Notes under the pieces: generated by a model
The model's database searches: none
Seen by the model: the letters and a program-made list of their open reading frames with translations, nothing else
What the model was told of the DNA's origin: nothing
Program-made: the position numbers and the translations under genes
Source: Jiangella asiatica
GTDB taxonomy: Bacteria > Actinomycetota > Actinomycetes > Jiangellales > Jiangellaceae
Direction of reading: 5' to 3'
Assembly (NCBI RefSeq): GCF_004349065.1
Contig: NZ_SMKZ01000018.1
Location: 1 to 64,000 of the forward strand
DNA length: 64,000 nucleotides
Part shown: in pieces, positions 34,288 to 42,713 of the stretch
Position numbering within the stretch: the stretch's first letter is position 1
Layout: every line of letters begins with the position of its first letter

Positions 34288-35289
34288 ATGACCAACACCG
34301 ACGGGCCGCTCGCCCTGGGCCTCGACATCGGAGGCACGTCCACGCGTGCCGTCGTCGTCGACGCCTCGGGGCGCCGGCTGGGGTCCGGGCGTTCCCACGG
34401 GGCGAACGTGACGTCGCACGCGCTGGAGCGGGCGCTCGACGCGGTCTCCGCGGCGCTGGAGCAGGCGCTCGCGACGGTGGACCCGGCCGCCGTGCGGGAC
34501 GCCGTCGTCGGAGCCGCGGGCGACCGCAACCTGGTCGTCCCCGCGGTCGCGTCGGCCTTCGCCGAGCGATGGCGTCGCGCGGGGCTGACCTGCCCGTACA
34601 CCGTCGTCGCCGACGCGCTCGTAGCGTTCGTGGCGGGCACGCCGTCGCCGGAGGGCACGCTGGTCCTGTCCGGCACCGGAGCCCTGGTGTGCCGCGCCGA
34701 GGACCGCCGCCTGGTGCGGCTGGTCGACGGGCACGGCTGGCTGCTCGGTGATCTGGGCTCGGGGTTCTGGATCGGCCGTGAGGCGGTCCGGTCCACCTTG
34801 GCGACCCTCGATCGCTACGTCGCGCCCGGACCCCTGGGCGTCGCGGTCATACAGACACTGCTGGGCGGCGAGGCCGACGTGTCGCGGCTGGGCCGGCCGC
34901 TGGTCGCCGACCTGATCCTGGCGGTGCACGCGAAGCCGCCGGTCGGGTTGGCCGCGCTGGCCCCGCTGGTCACCGGCAACGCCGGCGCCGACCCGGAGGC
35001 CGACCGGATCCTGCGCGCGGCGGCGGACCACTTGCTCGCCGCGGTCGCCCAGGTCCGCTCCGACGGTGATGCGACGCCGATCGTGCTGGCGGGGTCGCTG
35101 CTGACGACGGCGACGCCGCTGGCCACATTGGTCCGCGACGCCCTGGCGGCGCGCTGGCCGAGCGCCGCCGTGTCCGACGCGACCGACGGCGCGGCCGGCG
35201 CGGCGTGGCTGGCGGCGGTGTCAGCCACGCCGGCCGACACCACCAGCGACTGGCCAAGGAAGCTTCACGTCGCCCTGTTCGGCCCTTAG
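34288..35289 (+). CDS. BadF/BadG-type ATPase, probable N-acetylglucosamine kinase
   Basis: A 333-residue sugar-kinase-fold protein. The phosphate 1 motif is LGLDIGGTSTRAVVVDASG, phosphate 2 is TLVLSGTGALVCR, and the GDLGSGFWIGREAVR motif is characteristic of eukaryotic-type N-acetylglucosamine kinases and BadF ATPases. It would phosphorylate the amino sugar brought in by the NgcEFG-like importer. The ATG at 34288 follows AGAGAGGACGGG; the longer frame covers the promoter. The stop overlaps the stop of the convergent subtilase gene by four bases, with no terminator between. Confidence 0.88.
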   Translation: MTNTDGPLALGLDIGGTSTRAVVVDASGRRLGSGRSHGANVTSHALERALDAVSAALEQALATVDPAAVRDAVVGAAGDRNLVVPAVASAFAERWRRAGLTCPYTVVADALVAFVAGTPSPEGTLVLSGTGALVCRAEDRRLVRLVDGHGWLLGDLGSGFWIGREAVRSTLATLDRYVAPGPLGVAVIQTLLGGEADVSRLGRPLVADLILAVHAKPPVGLAALAPLVTGNAGADPEADRILRAAADHLLAAVAQVRSDGDATPIVLAGSLLTTATPLATLVRDALAARWPSAAVSDATDGAAGAAWLAAVSATPADTTSDWPRKLHVALFGP

Positions 35290-38200
35290 CAGGTGTCGGG
35301 GCGCAAGGCCACGTCCACGACGGACGGCCCGTCGCCGGGCGGCCGGACCCGCTGCGACCAGGTCTCGTACCCATCGGCCGAGACGGTGACGGTGAGCGGC
35401 ATCTCGGCGCGATCCACCCAGCGCTGAACGTAGCCGTTGCGGTCCGCGGTCAGCTCGACCTCCAGGCTGCGTCCGTCGACGAGCACCGTCGCGCCCGGCA
35501 GCGCGCCGGCGTCGGCACCGTCGCAGGTCACGGTGGTCACGGTGCCGGCGAGCGCGCCCCAGCGGCGAGGCACCTCGACGTCCATCGTGACCTCGACCGG
35601 GGCGACGGCGTACGGTGTGTCCTCGCGCACCCAGACGCCGCCGCGGTACGTGCCCGGCTGGCCGACGGTCGCCTCGACCCGCACCGTCACCTCGACCTGC
35701 TCCCCCGGATCCAGCTCGACCGACGGCGACGAGACCGACAGCCACGACACGTCCGCCGGCTGGCAATCGCCGTAGGTGGGCAGCTGGTCGACCGTGGTCA
35801 CGGGGTTGAATCCGGTCCGGTTCGACCCGCCGACCCGGTTCAGCCCACACGCGCTGCCGCTGCGGTACAGCACGTTGCTCGTGGCCGGCATGTCCAGCCA
35901 CACGTCTGCGACGGGATCGTAGGCGAAGCTCTCGTTCGTGATGGCGCTGCCGTCATAGCCGCCGGCGACGATCAGCTCGCCCGAGGCGCCGGTGTAGGCG
36001 CTGCCCCACCGTGCTGTCGGCAGGTCCGCCACCCGGGTCCAGGTGTCGGTGGCCGGGTCGTAGGCATAGGTGTGGTTGGTGATGGTGCCGGCGCGGGTCA
36101 TGCCGCCCGCGCAGACCACCCGGCCGTCGATCCCCGCGCACGCTTGCCGGGACGTGTTGATCGGGTAGTCCGCCAGCGTCGTCCAGGTATCCGTCGCCGG
36201 ATCGTAGCGGAACGCGTCGCTGCGGCCGCAGTTCTGGGGGTCGCAGCCGCCGACGACGTAGAGCTGGCCGTCGAGCACCGCGGCACCGGCTCCGTAGAAC
36301 CCTCTGGGCGACGGGGTGAGCTCGGTCCACCGGTCGGTGTGCGGGTCGTAGGCCCAGGTGGTGTTCCTCGTCCGCTGGTCGTTCGCGTTGCCGCCGGTGA
36401 CATAGAACAGGTCACCGATGCCGGCGCCCACGGCGGCTTCGCGGGCCTCGGGCAGGTCCGCGATGGGCTCCCACACCTGGGTGGCCGGGTCGTACACCCA
36501 GCCGGCACTGACCCAGTCCAGCTGACCCACGCCGCCGATGCCGCCGACGGAGTAGATGCGGCCGCCGACCTCGCCGACGGCATTGTCCTGCACCGGGATC
36601 GGGTAGTCGGTGAGATCTGTCCAGGGCCCGTCGGCCGGCTGGTCCGCGACATCGTCGGCGGCGACGGTGTCCGACGCCGGGTCGAAGCCCAGCGGCGACG
36701 CCTCGCCCTCGACCCGCCGCACCGGCGCTCCGGCGCTGGCCGCGATCTCCTCCTGGGTCGCCGTGGTGCCGTCCGGGCGCAGGATCTCGCTGCTCCCCCG
36801 GCGCTCGGTGAGGTCCACGGTCAGCGGTGCGGTGCCGGTGTTGCTCAGCGTCACGGTCTGCTCCGCGAACTCGCCGAGCTCGAGCGTCGCCGACGGGTCG
36901 CCGTCGACCTCCAACCGCCCGGCCGCCAGCTCGATGTCGTGACCGGTGACGTCACCGTCGCCGACGGTGAGCGTCGCGGTGCCGGCGGCGTACCGGTCCC
37001 CCTCGAACCCGAGCTCCTGGTCGCCGTCACCGGACATGAACAGTGCGTAGAACCCGTCGTCAAGGCCCGGATCGTCCGGCGTCGCGATCGACTCGACACC
37101 GTCCAGGGGCGCGGCCCGTGCCGCCAGCCGCGCGCCGTTCACGGGTTCGCCGGTGTTGGCGTCGGTGACGTTCCCGATCACCAGGCCGCCTTCGACCGGG
37201 TCACAGCTGCGGCTGCCGACGTACACGTCGTCGAGCTGCCAGAAGTACGAGCTGTACCGGGCGTTGTGGTAGTGGAACCGGACGACGACCTCGGACTGGC
37301 CGGCGGCCTGCGGCACCGGGATGCTCACGTCGGCCGCGCCCTTGGTGTTCACGCGGGTCTGGTTCAGCACCGTCTCCCAGGTCCGGCCGCCGTCGACGCT
37401 GAGGTCCACGTCAGCCACGTCGCCCAGCTGCATCAGCGCCTGCCGGAACCCGATCACCGGCGCGTCGTCGTCACTGAGGTCCAAGACCGGTGTGGTCAGC
37501 GTCGTGTCGATGTAGAGCGCGCCACCGGGGCTCTGCGCGCTGGCCCAGCCTTCCGTGCCGCCGGTGAGGTTGCTCAGGTCGTACGGGTCGTCGAAGGACC
37601 AGGTGTGTCCGCTGCCGTTGTCGTCGGTGACGGTCCAGCCCTCCGGCAGGCCGTGGTCGAAGTCGGTGCCGGCTCCGGTGTAGCTGTAGCCGTAGCCCGG
37701 CGTGGTGCAGCGGTCGGTGACCCGCTCCAGCTCGACGTCCTCGGCCAGGTCGTCGTCGCCGACGGTGACCGTCGCGGCCCCGGCCTGGTAGCCGTCGTAC
37801 TCGGGCTCGATAGACAGCTCGTACGTGGCACCGACCGGGACTTCGATGCTGTAGGCGCCGTCCTCGGGGTCGGTGTACACGGTTCCGCCGGGCATGCCGT
37901 CGACGGTGACCCGGGCGTACAACGGCCAACCCTGGCCGGAGCCGTCGACGACCCGGCCGCTCAGCGTCACGGTCTCCTGCCGCTCCAGTGCCACCACGAG
38001 CTCGGCCGTCTCGTCCTGGGCGACGCTCACCTCCGCCGTCCCCCCGACATAGCCGAACGCGGTCGCCGTCACCTGGTAGTCCCCGACTCGCAGCGGCACG
38101 GTGTAGGTGCCGTCGTCGCCGGTGACGCGCTCCCGGTCGACCGGGCCGTCGATGGCTATGCGGGCGCCCGGGATCGGGTCGCCGCTCGCCGCGTCGGTCA

Positions 38201-39749
38201 CCGTCGTCACCAGGGTGCCGGTGTCACCGACCGGCGCGGAGTCCAGCAGGGCCAGCGCGTCGAGGCGGCCCTCGCCGAAGACGTTGTTGTCGTCGCCGTG
38301 GTCGCCGGCGGCACCGCCGCACTCGTCGTTCGGCGTGTCCACCGCGGACCCGTCCAGCAGGTCCCTCGTGGCCTCGACGTCGCCGACGAGCGCCGGCGCG
38401 GCCGACCACATCAGCGCCACCGCGCCGCTGACATGCGGTGCGGCCATGGACGTGCCGCTCAGCAGTTCGTAGCCGCCGTCCTTCCAGGCCGAGCGGACCG
38501 CGACGCCGGGCGCGGCGATGTTCGGCTTGATCTCCCCGTCCTGGCCGGCACCGCGGCTGGAGTCGGAGTAGACGACGTCGTCGACGTCGTACGCGCCGAC
38601 GGAGTAGTTGACGATGCGGCTGCCCGGCGATCCGGAGGTCTGGCAGCGCGGGCCCTCGTTGCCGTTCGCCCACGTCGCGAAGATGCCCGCGGCCTCCCAG
38701 GCCAGGCTGATGTCCTCCATGAACGGGTCGTTCGAGGGCACCAAGCTGCCCCAGGAGTTGTTGATGACGTGCGGGCGGCGGCTGGGGTCGGGGTTCTGCC
38801 CGTTCAGGTCGGTGGGCTCGAGCATCCACTGGCCCGACGCGATCAGCCCGGCGTCGGTGCAGCAGCCGTTGGCCGCGATCCAGGTGGCGCCCGGTGCCAC
38901 GCCGATCCGGTCCGCATCGCCGTCGGCTCCCACGATGATGCCGGTCACGTGGCTGCCGTGGCCGTGGTCGTCACAGGGCGCACCGGCGCACAGGCCGCTG
39001 GCGTCGAACCAGTTGTGGTCGTGGTCGAAGGTGCCGTCGGCGTTCGCGCCGCGGTAGTGGTCCACCAGCGCCGGGTGGTCGAGCAGCGCGCCGGAGTCGA
39101 TGGTCGCGACGGTGATCCCCTCGCCGGTGACGCCGTACTGCTCCCACACGTCGTCGGCGCGGACGTTGGCGACGCCCCACTCGACCTCGCCGGCGGCCAG
39201 GGTGCTCGGCGCGTCCACCGGTTCGGTCTCAGGCAGCTCGTAGCTCTGGGTCGCGTGCAGGGAGTCGACCTCCGGCCGGGCGGACAGCTGCGCCGCCAGC
39301 TCCGCCGTGCCGTCCTCGATCCGGATCGCGTTGGTCGCCCAGAACGCCTCGTACGTGACGCCGGCGGCGTCCAACTGGGCGCGGACCTCGGCCTGGCTGG
39401 TCTCCGCGGTCGCCTTGAGCGCCGCCGCGACGGCGGTGCCGCGTTCGGCCCAGTCGTCGATCGCGCTGGCCGCGGCCAGGTCCGCCTGGTCGGTGAACCG
39501 CACCCACAGCGGCGCGGTCTGCTCCGCGTCGAGCGTCCTCTGCAAGGACGGCTCGATCTTCTCCTCCGGCGTGTCCGACGGCGGCACCGATTCAGTCACC
39601 GGTGGCGTCACCGGTTGTGTCACCGGGGAGGACGCCGGCGCCGACGATCCCGCCGTCGCCGGCGTCACCATCACGACCGCCGCCAGCAGGATCGCCGCTG
39701 CCCCGCCGGCCGCCCGCCTGCCCCAGTCCGATCCTGCCCGCATGCCCAT
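35286..39749 (-). CDS. Large secreted S8 (subtilisin-like) protease with CarboxypepD-reg and Kelch regions
   Basis: A 1487-residue exported protease. Order: signal peptide (1-33), Thr/Pro-rich linker (34-62), inhibitor-type propeptide (about 75-170), and the subtilase domain with Asp218 (TIDSG), His264 (HGHGSHVTG) and Ser434 (GTSMAAPH), all intact. Two carboxypeptidase-regulatory beta domains follow at about 515-690, then a jelly-roll-like section with GWTVTDDNGSGHTW, a further regulatory domain, a choice-of-anchor-like part, and at about 1085-1320 a run of Kelch repeats (YDPATDTWT, YVVGGCDP, YDPHTDRWTEL). A last regulatory-like domain ends in PDTC. It resembles bacillopeptidase F-like proteins extended by a beta-propeller. 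It is divergent from the TrmB pair. Confidence 0.95.
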   Translation of the reverse strand: MGMRAGSDWGRRAAGGAAAILLAAVVMVTPATAGSSAPASSPVTQPVTPPVTESVPPSDTPEEKIEPSLQRTLDAEQTAPLWVRFTDQADLAAASAIDDWAERGTAVAAALKATAETSQAEVRAQLDAAGVTYEAFWATNAIRIEDGTAELAAQLSARPEVDSLHATQSYELPETEPVDAPSTLAAGEVEWGVANVRADDVWEQYGVTGEGITVATIDSGALLDHPALVDHYRGANADGTFDHDHNWFDASGLCAGAPCDDHGHGSHVTGIIVGADGDADRIGVAPGATWIAANGCCTDAGLIASGQWMLEPTDLNGQNPDPSRRPHVINNSWGSLVPSNDPFMEDISLAWEAAGIFATWANGNEGPRCQTSGSPGSRIVNYSVGAYDVDDVVYSDSSRGAGQDGEIKPNIAAPGVAVRSAWKDGGYELLSGTSMAAPHVSGAVALMWSAAPALVGDVEATRDLLDGSAVDTPNDECGGAAGDHGDDNNVFGEGRLDALALLDSAPVGDTGTLVTTVTDAASGDPIPGARIAIDGPVDRERVTGDDGTYTVPLRVGDYQVTATAFGYVGGTAEVSVAQDETAELVVALERQETVTLSGRVVDGSGQGWPLYARVTVDGMPGGTVYTDPEDGAYSIEVPVGATYELSIEPEYDGYQAGAATVTVGDDDLAEDVELERVTDRCTTPGYGYSYTGAGTDFDHGLPEGWTVTDDNGSGHTWSFDDPYDLSNLTGGTEGWASAQSPGGALYIDTTLTTPVLDLSDDDAPVIGFRQALMQLGDVADVDLSVDGGRTWETVLNQTRVNTKGAADVSIPVPQAAGQSEVVVRFHYHNARYSSYFWQLDDVYVGSRSCDPVEGGLVIGNVTDANTGEPVNGARLAARAAPLDGVESIATPDDPGLDDGFYALFMSGDGDQELGFEGDRYAAGTATLTVGDGDVTGHDIELAAGRLEVDGDPSATLELGEFAEQTVTLSNTGTAPLTVDLTERRGSSEILRPDGTTATQEEIAASAGAPVRRVEGEASPLGFDPASDTVAADDVADQPADGPWTDLTDYPIPVQDNAVGEVGGRIYSVGGIGGVGQLDWVSAGWVYDPATQVWEPIADLPEAREAAVGAGIGDLFYVTGGNANDQRTRNTTWAYDPHTDRWTELTPSPRGFYGAGAAVLDGQLYVVGGCDPQNCGRSDAFRYDPATDTWTTLADYPINTSRQACAGIDGRVVCAGGMTRAGTITNHTYAYDPATDTWTRVADLPTARWGSAYTGASGELIVAGGYDGSAITNESFAYDPVADVWLDMPATSNVLYRSGSACGLNRVGGSNRTGFNPVTTVDQLPTYGDCQPADVSWLSVSSPSVELDPGEQVEVTVRVEATVGQPGTYRGGVWVREDTPYAVAPVEVTMDVEVPRRWGALAGTVTTVTCDGADAGALPGATVLVDGRSLEVELTADRNGYVQRWVDRAEMPLTVTVSADGYETWSQRVRPPGDGPSVVDVALRPDTC

Positions 39750-39883
39750 CGCGTGTCCTCCAACGGCGCTTCCCGGCGGGATCGCCGCCGGCTGTCGCGC
39801 TGACAGTGGCAGTGACCATAAGCGTCGATATCGGCAACTTCCGGACCAGGATCGGGGCAGTTCGCAGGCAACTGGAGGATGTC

Positions 39884-39910
39884 GTCCAAACCTTGTACGA
39901 CGTGTTTGAC
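39884..39910. promoter_or_regulatory. Possible dyad before the TrmB gene
   Basis: GTCCAAAC at 39884-39891 and GTTTGAC at 39904-39910 form an imperfect inverted repeat between the divergent subtilase and TrmB genes. If the TrmB protein starts further upstream this would be coding sequence. Confidence 0.3.
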
Positions 39911-39925
39911 GCGGCCGGGCCGGGC

Positions 39926-40726
39926 GTGGACCATGACGACGTGCAGACCGAGACCCTGCTCGAAGACCTGGGCCTGTCCAAGACCGAGGCGCGGGTCTAC
40001 CTGTGCCTGCTCGAGCAGTCGCCGCTGGCCGCCGGCACCATCGCCGACCTCACCGGCACCTCGCGCAGCAGCGTGTACCTGATCCTGCGCTCGCTGGTCG
40101 ACAAGGGCCTCGTCGATGCCGGCGCCGGCTACAACAGCCGATACCAGCCGGCCGCGCCGGACCGGGCCCTCGCGGGCCTGCTCGCCAGAGGCCGCGACGA
40201 ACTGCGCGAGCGCGAAAAACGGGTCGAGACCGCGCTGCCGGACCTCATGAAGCTCTTCCAGGACAACGCCGGCAGCGACGGGGAGATCGTCGAGATCCTC
40301 CGCACGCCCAAGCTCGTCGGCGAACGCTTCGACCGGCTGCACGCGGCCGCCGAGCACACCGTCGACTTCGTGGTCCGCGAGCCGGTGCAACTGGGCGGCA
40401 CCAACCAGGCCGAGCTGGACGCCCTGGGCCGCGGCGTGCGGGCCCGCGCCGTCTACGACCGCGCCGTCATGGGCAACGCCTCGATCGCCCGCAACATCGA
40501 CGCCTGGGTCGAGGCCGGCGAGCAGGCGCGCGTCTACGACGGCGAGCTGCCCATGAAGTTCGCCGTGTTCGACTCGCACACCGTCGTCATGCCGCTGTTC
40601 ACGCCGGGCGTCAGCGGCGTCGTCGCCATCATCGTGCGCAGCCGCGAGCTCGCGGGCGCGCTGGGGTTCCTGTTTCAGACCCTGTGGGAGCGCTCCTCGC
40701 CGCTGGGCCGGGGCGGCCCGCCATGA
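39926..40726 (+). CDS. TrmB family transcriptional regulator
   Basis: A protein of about 266 residues. The N-terminal TrmB winged helix is LLEDLGLSKTEARVYLCLLEQSPLAAGTIADLTGTSRSSVYLILRSLVDKGLV. A coiled segment (LLARGRDELREREKRVETALPDL) and a phospholipase D-like C-terminal region (IVEILRTPKLVGERFDRL onward) follow. The start is uncertain: GTGs exist at 39812, 39926 and 39941, and 39926 gives the usual N-terminus. TrmB proteins often sense sugars. The stop overlaps the start of the winged-helix gene by ATGA, and the gene is divergent from the subtilase. Confidence 0.85.
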   Translation: MDHDDVQTETLLEDLGLSKTEARVYLCLLEQSPLAAGTIADLTGTSRSSVYLILRSLVDKGLVDAGAGYNSRYQPAAPDRALAGLLARGRDELREREKRVETALPDLMKLFQDNAGSDGEIVEILRTPKLVGERFDRLHAAAEHTVDFVVREPVQLGGTNQAELDALGRGVRARAVYDRAVMGNASIARNIDAWVEAGEQARVYDGELPMKFAVFDSHTVVMPLFTPGVSGVVAIIVRSRELAGALGFLFQTLWERSSPLGRGGPP

Positions 40727-41250
40727 CGGCCGAGACACCCGCGGGCGCCGGCGCACCGGTCGTCGTCTGCATCAGCGACTCCCCCGCCGAGCGGGCCCGG
40801 CTGGCCGGGCAGTTCGACGGCAGCGGCATCCTCGTGCTCGCCCCCGACGCCGACAGCGCGAGCACCTTCCTGCGCCGGCTCGACGCCGACCTTACCGGCG
40901 GCCGGGCCGAGGACGTGCGAACCGCCGTCGTCCCGGCCGACGAGGTCGTCCGGGCCGCAGGGCTGCGGGTCGACCTCGCCCACCACGAAGCCAGCTGGCG
41001 CGGGCAGGCGCTCGCGCTCACGCCGTACGAGCTCAAGGTGCTGGGCTGCCTGGCAGGCCAGCCCGGCCGGGTCTGGACCTACCGCCAGCTGCACGAGCGG
41101 GCGTGGGAGGGCAAGTACTTCGCCGGCCCGGCCGCGCTGCAGTCGGTGATCAAGCGGCTACGTGCGAAGCTGCGCTCCGCCGGCGCGACGGTGCACATCC
41201 ACGCCACCCGCGGTGTCGGATTCCGCCTGGATCCCGCCCCGCGGCCGTGA
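40723..41250 (+). CDS. OmpR-type winged-helix protein with reduced receiver-like N-terminus
   Basis: A 175-residue protein. The C-terminal half is a clear Trans_reg_C winged helix (LTPYELKVLGCLAGQPGRVWTYRQLHERAWEGKYFAGPAALQSVIKRLRAKL and HIHATRGVGFRLDP). The first 75 residues (VVVCISDSPAERARLAGQFDGSGILVLAPD) look like a shortened receiver without an evident phospho-acceptor Asp pocket, so it is probably not controlled by a histidine kinase. It is translationally coupled to the TrmB gene, and its stop codon is the first three bases of a 50-base palindrome. Confidence 0.85.
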   Translation: MTAETPAGAGAPVVVCISDSPAERARLAGQFDGSGILVLAPDADSASTFLRRLDADLTGGRAEDVRTAVVPADEVVRAAGLRVDLAHHEASWRGQALALTPYELKVLGCLAGQPGRVWTYRQLHERAWEGKYFAGPAALQSVIKRLRAKLRSAGATVHIHATRGVGFRLDPAPRP

Positions 41251-41297
41251 TCATCAACGATTTCGGGTGCTATCACACCGGAAATCGTTGATGATCA
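41248..41297. repeat. Palindromic repeat family 1, copy 2; bidirectional terminator
   Basis: Perfect 17-base arms, TGATCATCAACGATTTC at 41248-41264 and its complement at 41281-41297, enclose GGGTG...CACACC. The first TGA is the stop of the winged-helix gene and the last three bases are, on the other strand, the TGA of glyA. The element thus fills the whole gap between two convergent genes and would fold as a strong terminator in both directions. Copy 1 is at 16945-16994. Confidence 0.88.
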
Positions 41298-42590
41298 TGG
41301 GCGCGTCAGGCCGGGCGTTGCGAACCGGCCGGTCAGCTCCGTCACCTCGCCGCGGACCCGGGCGATCACGGCCTCCAGCGCGTCCTCGTCGTCGCCGGCG
41401 GCCGCGGTGACGACCTCGTCCATCCAGCGGCCGACCTCGCGCATCTCGGCATCGCCCATGCCCCGGCTGGTCAGCGCCGGAGTGCCGATGCGCAGACCCG
41501 ACGGGTCGAAGGGCTTGCGCGGGTCGAACGGGACGGTGTTGTAGTTGGTCTCCACGCCGGCGCGGTCCAGCGCCTTCGCCGCCGGCTTGCCCGCCACGCC
41601 CTTCGACGTCAGGTCGATGAGGATGAGGTGGTTGTCAGTGCCACCGGAGACCAGGTCGAAACCGCGGGCCAGCAGCTCGTCGGCGAGTGTGGCGGCATTG
41701 GCCACCACCTGATGGGCGTAGTCCTTGAACGCCGGCTGGGCGGCCTCGCCCAGAGCGACGGCGATGCCTGCGGTGGTGTGGTTGTGCGGGCCGCCCTGCA
41801 GGCCGGGGAACACGGCCTTGTCGACGGGCTTGGCGTACTCCTCGGTGGTGAGGATCATCGCTCCGCGCGGGCCCCGCAGCGTCTTGTGCGTCGTCGTCGT
41901 GACGATGTCGGCGTGCCCGACGGGGGTCGGGTGCGCGCCGCCGACGACCAGCCCGGCGATGTGCGCGATGTCGGCCACGAGCACCGCGCCGACCTCGTGT
42001 GCGATCGCGGCGAAGCCGGCGAAGTCGATGGTGCGCGGGATCGCCGTCCCGCCACAGAAGATCAGCTTGGGCCGCTCGGCCAGCGCCAGCTCGCGGACCT
42101 CGTCGAGGTCGATGCGGCCGGTGTCGCGGCGCACGTCGTACTGGACGGCGCGGAACCAGGTGCCGGTGGCCGAGACCTTCCAGCCGTGAGTGAGGTGCCC
42201 GCCCATCGGCAACGACATGCCCATGACGGTGTCGCCCGGGCTGGCCGTGGCCAGGTAGACGGCGAGGTTGGCCGGCGACCCCGAGTACGGCTGGACGTTC
42301 GCGTGGTCGGCGCCGAACAGCGCCTTCGCCCGCTCCACCGCCAGCGTCTCGATCTGGTCGATGACCTGCTGGCCCTCGTAGTAGCGCCGGCCCGGGTAGC
42401 CCTCGGAGTACTTGTTGGTCAGCACCGTGCCGGAGGCTTCGAGGACCGCGGCGGACACGTAGTTCTCGGACGGGATGAGCTTGAGCGTCTCGCGCTGGCG
42501 CCGCTCCTCGGCGTCGATGAGGCCGGCCAGCTCGGGGTCGGCGGCGTGCAGCGCGGCGCGGGCGTTCGTGGTGGTCATGGCGAGAGCCAC
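41295..42590 (-). CDS. glyA: Serine hydroxymethyltransferase
   Basis: A 431-residue PLP enzyme interconverting serine and glycine with transfer of a one-carbon unit to tetrahydrofolate. Conserved text includes LIPSENYVSAAVLEASGTVLTNKYSEGYPGRRYYEG, DIAHIAGLV and the PLP-lysine motif TTTTHKTLRGPRG. It starts at ATG 42590, or at 42578 (MTTTNAR), which follows by four codons. A ZTP riboswitch occupies its leader, tying expression to purine/folate status. Its stop codon is supplied by the palindromic repeat. Confidence 0.98.
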   Translation of the reverse strand: MALAMTTTNARAALHAADPELAGLIDAEERRQRETLKLIPSENYVSAAVLEASGTVLTNKYSEGYPGRRYYEGQQVIDQIETLAVERAKALFGADHANVQPYSGSPANLAVYLATASPGDTVMGMSLPMGGHLTHGWKVSATGTWFRAVQYDVRRDTGRIDLDEVRELALAERPKLIFCGGTAIPRTIDFAGFAAIAHEVGAVLVADIAHIAGLVVGGAHPTPVGHADIVTTTTHKTLRGPRGAMILTTEEYAKPVDKAVFPGLQGGPHNHTTAGIAVALGEAAQPAFKDYAHQVVANAATLADELLARGFDLVSGGTDNHLILIDLTSKGVAGKPAAKALDRAGVETNYNTVPFDPRKPFDPSGLRIGTPALTSRGMGDAEMREVGRWMDEVVTAAAGDDEDALEAVIARVRGEVTELTGRFATPGLTRP

Positions 42591-42611
42591 ATCCTCTCGA
42601 TGTGTCGGTGT

Positions 42612-42713
42612 GTCCGGGACACCCAGGCGCGCGGTGCCTCGGCCGTCCGCTCCCCGGTGGTCGGTTCCACCCCTGGCCCGTGTGCGGGCCGGTTGCGCCA
42701 GTCGCGACGGGCA
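42612..42713 (-). promoter_or_regulatory. ZTP (pfl) riboswitch upstream of glyA
   Basis: On the minus strand the leader reads CCGTCGCGACTGGCGCAA, then GGGTGGAACCGACCACCGG, GGAGCG and, after a linker, GCGCCTGGG. These are the conserved blocks of the pfl motif, including the ACTGGCGC, GTGGAA...CCACCGGGGAGCG and CCTGGGC pieces. This RNA senses ZTP/ZMP and turns on one-carbon genes such as glyA. It fills the space between the upstream GNAT stop and the glyA start. Confidence 0.88.

Noticed and set aside
35205-39803. 1532-codon open frame on the plus strand opposite the subtilase gene
   Set aside because: Composition is Arg/Gly/Val/His-rich shadow text of a high-GC gene on the other strand, without family motifs; the subtilase frame has intact catalytic residues and a signal peptide.
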